Part shown: positions 49,278 to 54,358 of the stretch, in pieces
How positions within the stretch are numbered: the first letter of the stretch is position 1
Layout: each line of letters begins with the position of its first letter
Assembly (NCBI GenBank): GCA_964639505.1
Contig: CAZXDL010000006.1
Location: 1 to 54,358, forward strand
DNA from: CAZXDL01 sp964639505
Lineage (GTDB): Bacteria; Patescibacteriota; Saccharimonadia; Saccharimonadales; UBA4665
DNA length: 54,358 bases
Reading direction: 5' to 3'
Program-made: the position numbers and the translations under genes
Notes under the pieces: model-generated
What the model saw: the letters and a program-made list of their open reading frames with translations, nothing else
Databases searched by the model: none
Told to the model about the DNA's origin: nothing

Positions 49278-49283
49278 TATAAT
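49278..49283 (+). promoter_or_regulatory. -10 box upstream of the holin-IV-like gene
   Basis: TATAAT lies 12 nt before ATG 49296 and 18 nt before a second in-frame ATG at 49302. It may drive the holin-like, secG and substrate-binding protein genes together. Confidence 0.5.
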
Positions 49284-49295
49284 GATAGGTAATAA

Positions 49296-49670
49296 ATGCT
49301 TATGAATAGTCCTGTTTTTCGTTTTTTTACGCGCTGGTTAGTTTGTAGCCTTGGGTTATGGATCGCCGCGAGTTTTTTGAGTAGCAGCATTTCCTATGAC
49401 AGCAAATTACGTGTCATCATTGTTGCCGGACTGATTCTGGCAATTATCAATATTATTTTGAAGCCAATTTTAGTTATTTTCTCGCTACCGGCTTTAATTT
49501 TTACGCTTGGTTTGTTTATGATTTTTATTAATGGTTTAACGGTTTACATTGCCAGCAAGCTATACGAACCGCTACATATCACAAATTTTTGGGCCGCTAT
49601 GTTTGCCGGCATGGTCATCGGACTGGTAAACTATCTAGTAACAGCTATTTTAGAGGATTTTAAATCATGA
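49296..49670 (+). CDS. Phage holin family 4 (YvlD-like) membrane protein
   Basis: The 124-residue protein has four hydrophobic segments: WLVCSLGLWIAASFL, VIIVAGLILAIINIIL, IFSLPALIFTLGLFMIFING and FAGMVIGLVNYLVTAIL. The pattern NIILKPILVIFSLPALIFTL and LGLFMIFINGLTVYIASKL is typical of the YvlD/DUF360 group. These are widespread membrane proteins with no settled function and are not evidence of a prophage. It overlaps secG by ATGA. Confidence 0.88.
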   Translation: MLMNSPVFRFFTRWLVCSLGLWIAASFLSSSISYDSKLRVIIVAGLILAIINIILKPILVIFSLPALIFTLGLFMIFINGLTVYIASKLYEPLHITNFWAAMFAGMVIGLVNYLVTAILEDFKS

Positions 49671-49882
49671 GCATCTACAATTACATTACAATCGGATCAA
49701 TGGTATTAATGACGTTCTTGATTTTAATACAAACTAGGGGCGCAAGCTTGGGTGCGGGGCTGGGCGGAGCAGGTGAAGTTAACACGACCAGACGCGGCAC
49801 AGATAAAACAATTTTTCAGCTGACCATTGTGTCGGCTTTGGTTTTTGCGTTGTCGCTAATTCTGGGCGTGATTGCCGGATAA
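49667..49882 (+). CDS. secG: Protein translocase subunit SecG
   Basis: SecG assists the SecYEG channel. The 71-residue protein has two membrane helices separated by the conserved loop LIQTRGASLGAGLGG and NTTRRGTDKTIFQLTIV. Its length is normal. It overlaps the upstream gene by 4 nt and is followed after 15 nt by the substrate-binding protein gene. Confidence 0.9.
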   Translation: MSIYNYITIGSMVLMTFLILIQTRGASLGAGLGGAGEVNTTRRGTDKTIFQLTIVSALVFALSLILGVIAG

Positions 49883-49897
49883 ACAGAGTTTTAATTA

Positions 49898-51688
49898 ATG
49901 CGCACTAGATTAATCAAGCTGCGTTTTAGGAGACATCTTCGCAAGGGCCAGCGTCAGGTTGAAGGATTGGGTACGCAGGCCGAAGAGCACATTGACCAGC
50001 ATTTGTTGGGACGATTTGATCGGTTGATACCCGTGCGCCGATTTGTAGCCGCTTGGCTTGGACTCATGGCACTTTTAATAGGCGGCTTGGTAGTGCAAAA
50101 TTTGGCTCTAAGCAGTCATTATCAAAGTCTAAAATTTGTGCCCGGGGGCATATATAACGAGGGTGTGCTGGGGCACTTTACTAACGCCAATCCTATATAT
50201 GCGACAAGCGATGCGGATGCTACCGTTTCACGGCTGATTTTTGCCGGATTATTTACGTATAACAGCAGCGGTGAGCTTAAAGGTGATCTTGCGTCTGATT
50301 ACACTGTCGATGCCAAGGGCAATACCTATACCGTCCACCTTAAACCAGATTTGAAATGGCAAGACGGGCAGCCCCTAACCAGCGCTGACGTGGTGTTTAC
50401 CTATCAATTAATACAGAATCCTGACGTAAAATCTCCATTACAGAGCGGCTGGCAAGGCATTGAAGTTAGTGCCCCGGATGCGCGGACTGTGGTGTTTAAG
50501 CTGCCTGGGATTTTGGCTTCGTTCCCCTATAGCATGACCAACGGAATAGTTCCCAAACATCTTCTTAGTGAAATAAAGCCTGTCGATATGCGTACTGCTG
50601 ATTTCAATACCATCAAGCCGGTTGGCGCTGGGCCGTTTGCTTGGCAAGCTATTGAAGTCGGTGGCAACGGTGATCCCAAACATTCACAAGAAAAAATCGC
50701 CTTGCAGCCATTTGCGGACTATGCACTTGGTTTACCTAAGTTACAAAAATTTGTAGTGCAAATATACGCCGATAAAGATGAGCTAGCAGACGCGCTTGAT
50801 CAAAACCAACTAACTGGCGTTGAAGGGCTCACTGAAGCCCCAGAACAGATCGAAAACAACAATCACATTACAAAAAATAGCATGACATTGCGCGCCGCAA
50901 ACATGGTATTTTTTAAGAATTCTATTGGAGTTCTAAGCGATACGAACGTGAGGAAAGCTCTTGTGCAAGGCGCCAATGTGCCAGAAATCACCAGTCAACT
51001 GGATTATCGGACGCCAAAAGTCAGGGAGCCTATTTTGATGGGCCAAGTCGCATATGATCACAGCCTAGTGCAGTCAGGCTACAACCCTAAAGGTGCAATT
51101 AGCACTCTGGACGCTGCTGGCTGGACCACCAGAACCAGTGATGGCACAACGCGGACCAAAGCCGACCAAAAGCTAGAGTTCACCCTGACTGCCGCTAATA
51201 CTCGCGAATATCACATGGTCACAGATAAACTCAAGAAACAATGGCAACAGTTGGGTGTAAAGCTGAATGTTCAATTTCTTGAAGCTGCCGATTTCCAAAA
51301 TGCTCTAACTAACCACAGCTACGAAGCCATTCTTTATGGCATTGCTATCGGGCCAGACCCAGATGTTTTCGTGTATTGGGATAGCTCCCAAGCTGACATC
51401 CGATCAGCTAACCGGCTAAACTTGTCTGAGTATAAAAACCCCACAGCCGACGCGTCTCTTGAAGCCGGCCGGACTCGTCTCGACCCAGCTCTACGAGCCA
51501 TCAAATACAAGCCATTCCTTCAAGTTTGGCAAGCTGACAATCCGGCACTTGGCTTATATCAGCCCAGGCTTCTTTATCTAACGAATGGACAAGTTAGTGG
51601 TTTGGCCGAACAGCCCATAAATACCGCAACAGATAGATTTATCAACGTACATAACTGGCAAATTAGGCAAGCAAAAGTCACTAACTAA
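49898..51688 (+). CDS. Membrane-anchored peptide ABC-transporter substrate-binding protein (SBP_bac_5)
   Basis: The 596-residue protein has about 45 basic cytoplasmic residues, one membrane helix (VAAWLGLMALLIGGLVVQNL, about 49-68) and a large family 5 solute-binding domain. Typical features are NEGVLGHFTNANPIYATSDA, GLFTYNSSGELKGDLASDY and the signature near TYTVHLKPDLKWQDGQPLTS. It binds oligopeptides or similar solutes outside the cell. Instead of the usual lipoprotein signal it uses a membrane helix. No permease or ATPase gene is beside it, so its partner transporter must lie elsewhere, or it has another role. Confidence 0.9.
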   Translation: MRTRLIKLRFRRHLRKGQRQVEGLGTQAEEHIDQHLLGRFDRLIPVRRFVAAWLGLMALLIGGLVVQNLALSSHYQSLKFVPGGIYNEGVLGHFTNANPIYATSDADATVSRLIFAGLFTYNSSGELKGDLASDYTVDAKGNTYTVHLKPDLKWQDGQPLTSADVVFTYQLIQNPDVKSPLQSGWQGIEVSAPDARTVVFKLPGILASFPYSMTNGIVPKHLLSEIKPVDMRTADFNTIKPVGAGPFAWQAIEVGGNGDPKHSQEKIALQPFADYALGLPKLQKFVVQIYADKDELADALDQNQLTGVEGLTEAPEQIENNNHITKNSMTLRAANMVFFKNSIGVLSDTNVRKALVQGANVPEITSQLDYRTPKVREPILMGQVAYDHSLVQSGYNPKGAISTLDAAGWTTRTSDGTTRTKADQKLEFTLTAANTREYHMVTDKLKKQWQQLGVKLNVQFLEAADFQNALTNHSYEAILYGIAIGPDPDVFVYWDSSQADIRSANRLNLSEYKNPTADASLEAGRTRLDPALRAIKYKPFLQVWQADNPALGLYQPRLLYLTNGQVSGLAEQPINTATDRFINVHNWQIRQAKVTN

Positions 51689-51737
51689 CTCCTTGAGTTT
51701 TAGCCTCAAAACAGATACGATATGATGGTCTAATCGC

Positions 51738-51824
51738 GCGGATGTGGCGGAATTGGTAGACGCGCTAGCTTCAGGAGCTAGTGAGCTTAGGCTCGTGGAG
51801 GTTCAAGTCCTCTCATCCGCACCA
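51738..51824 (+). tRNA. tRNA-Leu (anticodon CAG)
   Basis: The acceptor stem is GCGGATG with CATCCGC, and CCA is encoded. The anticodon stem CTAGC/GCTAG closes the loop TTCAGGA, giving anticodon CAG at 51772-51774. A long variable arm (class II) and a normal T-loop (TTCAAGT) are present. A TATGAT at 51721-51726 is the probable -10 box. Length is 87 nt. Confidence 0.95.
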
Positions 51825-51890
51825 ATTTGCTTCTTGACAACTCCTTAGCATCAGAACATACTTACGCTTATACCTTAGAGGGCTGTTAGT

Positions 51891-54358
51891 GTGGCAGTGC
51901 ATAAAAAAATAAGAACTAAAATTCATAAAAAACATATTGGCATATTCATTTTTATAGCCATCTTTGCCGGCATAGGCACATACTTGCTTATTAACAGTTT
52001 TGCGGCGACAGAAACAAATCCAGCATGTACAGTTACTCTTTCGAATGGTGTGTCAACATCAACTATCCAAAGTACAGTAAACAACGCTGCTGGTGGAAGT
52101 GTAATTTGTATACCTCCGGGCAATTATACTGGGACTCTAAATTTTTCTGGCACACGGAGCAGTACGGTGATCATTCAAGCGAATCCAGCATTAAATCCAA
52201 ATGGTGCAGGTAAGGTTACGGTCGGCGCGGTCAATATAGCCAAAAACTCAAACAATATAACTGTAAGAAATTTATACATCACAGGTGGGGTAACAATTGC
52301 GAATAACGGTGGTGATCAAGGTGGTGCGAGTAATATCAGGATAGAACATAATGAAATAACTGGTGGTGGCTCGGGGGTTGCTGCTGGAGGGGTAAATTGC
52401 TCAGCTCTTTATGCGCCAACCTACTCTGGTTGCGTCGATACTGCATCCGTCACAAACATCACAATAACTGGAAACCGAATTCATGGATACGGTGGTGGAG
52501 GTGGCGGCGAGGATGCCATAAAGTTTAATAACTGGAACGGACTCACGATAAGCTATAACGAAATTTACAATGTCATTGAGAGCGGCCAGCATAACGACGG
52601 GTTCCAATCTACATACGGTGGCGCAAATCTAGTCTTTGATCATAACTATGAGCACGATAACAACAGCCAAAACCTATTTATAAAGGATGGTGAGGTCACC
52701 AATGGTGCCCAAATAACTAATAACCTGTTCTTGCGTAACAATGTCGCAGGATTGTCTGAGAATACAATACAAATATACGACACGTATGGCTTAGTTTTGC
52801 GAAATAATACGGAATGGTCTGATAATGGAAATCTGCTACGGGCAGATAAGACAGGTTACGATGCAGCGTCTGATCATAATGTATTTAAAAGTAGTCTTTC
52901 GAACGGTTGCCCCTCATGTAGTGATGGTAAGCAACCTTTCATTCTTACTCAGAATAATAATATTACAGGTGGAACGACATCCCAGTTTATTAATCCAACA
53001 GTTGACGACTATCGTTTAGCTTCTAACCCGAATGGTATAGGGGTCAATTGGAAACCATCCGACTATACTTATGGTCCGCTGGATACATCATCAACTACTC
53101 CGCCAACCGGCCCAACGGCTAATTTATGGATTGATACTTCAAGTGGAACCCATTCGTGCAGTAGAGTAGCCAACCAAGAAACTTATGCGACAGCATCAGA
53201 CCCAGCAAATCATCGAGTTTGTTCGTCGTTGTCAGCTGCCATGGGCGTAGCTGCAGGTGGTGATACTGTTCGCTTGATGCCCGGTAGCTATGCGGGTTTC
53301 ACTCCTGCAGTGACAAAGAGTCCGGTAGTTAAATTTATCGGTGCCGGTGTGGATACTACAAATGTAGGTACAATTGATACACAAAGCGGCTCTGGTGGAC
53401 TTTGGTTTGAAGGCATGACCATGGGATATTATAACCGCTCTGGCACAGACAATGTTACCTACAAAAATGTAAAAATAAATGGAAATTTCTACATTCGAGG
53501 ATCGAACAATATTACTTGGGATCATGTTGAGGCTCAAATGCCAGGAGCTACAACCACTACCACGAGCAGTAATTTCATCTCAAGTGATTACAGCGGGGGT
53601 CCCGGAAGTAAAAACATCACCATTAGGGACAGCTACATTCACCATTATCGTCGCGCGGCCGGATCATCAGATCATGTTGACTGCATTGCTATTGACGATG
53701 TAGATAAACTTCTTATCGAAAGATCAAAATTCGAAGACTGTGAGGCCTTCGCTATTATCTTTGGAAAAGACAATGGTACAGGTCAGGCAGGAAAAAATGT
53801 TGTATTACAAAACAATGTATTCAATCAGCATAACAATGGAGCCTCAGGCTATTATGATCTATGCTTTACCGATCAAGACGGACCAACGGTGGTGCGACAT
53901 AATTCATTTATTGACGATCATGGTATTTCGGAATGTGAATTATTAAGTGCTCCAGGTAGTGTGACAATTGATTCTAATGCCTGGAATCACAGTGGTGCGA
54001 TTTGTGGTTCATCCACATTTATCTTTAAAAATAATGTCGGCGGAGACAATGTTTGTACAGGCGGTAAACAAGCTTCGCCAAAATTTGTTAGCGCTAGTGA
54101 CGGGCATCTACAAAGTGGTTCACCGGCGATTGATTACGGAAGTGGCAGTGCGTATTCAAATCTTTCGCCTCCGCTTACAGCTTTAACAACTGACTACGAC
54201 AATGCAAATCGTACCAACCCACCTGACGCCGGCGCTTATGAATATGGTTCTAGCACCACCCCCACCCCCAAACCAGGCGACACTAATAACGATAATGTAG
54301 TTAACATAATAGACCTATCAACCCTACTATCTAAATGGAATACTAACTACAGTGCAGC
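51891..54358 (+). CDS. Large secreted right-handed beta-helix protein with dockerin-like domain (3' partial)
   Basis: The frame is open from GTG 51891 to the end of the window (over 820 codons). A basic N-terminus and one hydrophobic helix (IGIFIFIAIFAGIGTYLLIN) form a signal or anchor, with NSFAATE after it. Two tandem parallel beta-helix domains follow (about 45-400 and 410-780). Each opens with a G-Y motif (IPPGNYTGTLNFSG and LMPGSYAGFTP) and is full of N-N-I-T-x-x-N and related coils. A Thr/Pro linker (SSTTPTPKPGD) leads to a type I dockerin-like repeat (GDTNNDNVVNIIDLSTLLSK) cut by the window edge. Such folds bind or cleave polysaccharides; surface attachment is inferred. The start has only a weak GAGG-like site. 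Confidence 0.82.
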   Translation, partial: MAVHKKIRTKIHKKHIGIFIFIAIFAGIGTYLLINSFAATETNPACTVTLSNGVSTSTIQSTVNNAAGGSVICIPPGNYTGTLNFSGTRSSTVIIQANPALNPNGAGKVTVGAVNIAKNSNNITVRNLYITGGVTIANNGGDQGGASNIRIEHNEITGGGSGVAAGGVNCSALYAPTYSGCVDTASVTNITITGNRIHGYGGGGGGEDAIKFNNWNGLTISYNEIYNVIESGQHNDGFQSTYGGANLVFDHNYEHDNNSQNLFIKDGEVTNGAQITNNLFLRNNVAGLSENTIQIYDTYGLVLRNNTEWSDNGNLLRADKTGYDAASDHNVFKSSLSNGCPSCSDGKQPFILTQNNNITGGTTSQFINPTVDDYRLASNPNGIGVNWKPSDYTYGPLDTSSTTPPTGPTANLWIDTSSGTHSCSRVANQETYATASDPANHRVCSSLSAAMGVAAGGDTVRLMPGSYAGFTPAVTKSPVVKFIGAGVDTTNVGTIDTQSGSGGLWFEGMTMGYYNRSGTDNVTYKNVKINGNFYIRGSNNITWDHVEAQMPGATTTTTSSNFISSDYSGGPGSKNITIRDSYIHHYRRAAGSSDHVDCIAIDDVDKLLIERSKFEDCEAFAIIFGKDNGTGQAGKNVVLQNNVFNQHNNGASGYYDLCFTDQDGPTVVRHNSFIDDHGISECELLSAPGSVTIDSNAWNHSGAICGSSTFIFKNNVGGDNVCTGGKQASPKFVSASDGHLQSGSPAIDYGSGSAYSNLSPPLTALTTDYDNANRTNPPDAGAYEYGSSTTPTPKPGDTNNDNVVNIIDLSTLLSKWNTNYSA

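Noticed and set aside
49296..49670. Prophage inferred from the holin-like protein
   Set aside because: YvlD-type proteins are ordinary chromosomal membrane proteins, and no phage gene is nearby. The baseplate-J-like domain at 28981 also stands alone.
1..54358. Use of TGA as a glycine codon (code 25)
   Set aside because: TGA ends several genes at the expected family length (for example pcrA at 3493 and alaS at 27014), so code 11 applies.
1..54358. CRISPR arrays, insertion sequences, attachment sites or a replication origin
   Set aside because: No regularly spaced repeats, transposase genes, flanking repeats or DnaA-box clusters were seen on reading both strands.

Overview
The window looks like a piece of a compact Patescibacteria (CPR) chromosome, most likely Saccharibacteria (TM7). 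That placement is inferred from gene content and not from a marker gene. The pointers are: tight packing with many 1-4 nt overlaps; a short alanyl-tRNA synthetase ending at its editing domain; a G5-domain, lysozyme-like secreted protein; an FtsA-like actin beside a baseplate-J-like membrane protein; and many Lys/Glu/Pro-rich proteins with a single membrane helix. TAA, TAG and TGA all end genes, so the code is standard (table 11), unlike Gracilibacteria and SR1, where TGA is Gly. G+C is moderate by eye.

Layout. 1-7.5 kb: two membrane-anchored exported proteins, a PcrA/UvrD helicase, an Rpf-like wall hydrolase, the rRNA methylase RsmA, a MarR regulator and a membrane protein. 7.6-8.0 kb: tmRNA with a terminator. 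8-11 kb: a HAD phosphatase, a small membrane protein, the primary sigma factor and an RRM RNA-binding protein. 11-17 kb: a trehalase-like hydrolase, a putative 2OG-Fe(II) oxygenase, MetG, TatD, two small unknown genes and a cysteine desulfurase. 17.2-22.3 kb: a six-gene F1-type ATPase cluster (b-like, delta-like, alpha, gamma, beta, epsilon) with no a or c genes beside it. 22.4-32 kb: MnmA, a membrane metallophosphoesterase, AlaS, an unknown gene, the FtsA-like/baseplate-J-like pair, RuvX and MltG. 32-40 kb: a LysM-CHAP hydrolase, Obg, exonuclease I, a tiny membrane protein, UvrA, an unknown gene and DedA. 40-52 kb: ribosomal protein bL25, an ABC exporter, a Glu-rich tail-anchored protein, TrhO, an unknown gene, UvrC, an M24 peptidase, a holin-IV-like protein, SecG, a peptide-binding protein and tRNA-Leu(CAG). 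51.9 kb to the end: a large secreted beta-helix protein with a dockerin-like tail, cut by the window edge.

Genes that work together: PcrA, UvrA, UvrC and ExoI in DNA repair; the cysteine desulfurase and MnmA in tRNA 2-thiolation; Rpf-like, MltG and LysM-CHAP in wall remodelling; SecG with the many exported proteins; and the sigma factor with the promoter style seen here. Many first genes have an (often extended) -10 box 6-9 nt before the start codon and no Shine-Dalgarno sequence, which suggests leaderless or nearly leaderless mRNAs. Genes inside operons start by overlap with the upstream stop.

The strongest candidates for something undescribed are the divergent F1-like ATPase, the pervasive leaderless architecture, a TTAAC-WW-GTTAA palindrome found only inside DNA-repair genes, a Shine-Dalgarno sequence held in a hairpin loop before the ABC exporter, and the unusual tmRNA. 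No CRISPR array, insertion sequence, prophage or origin was seen.
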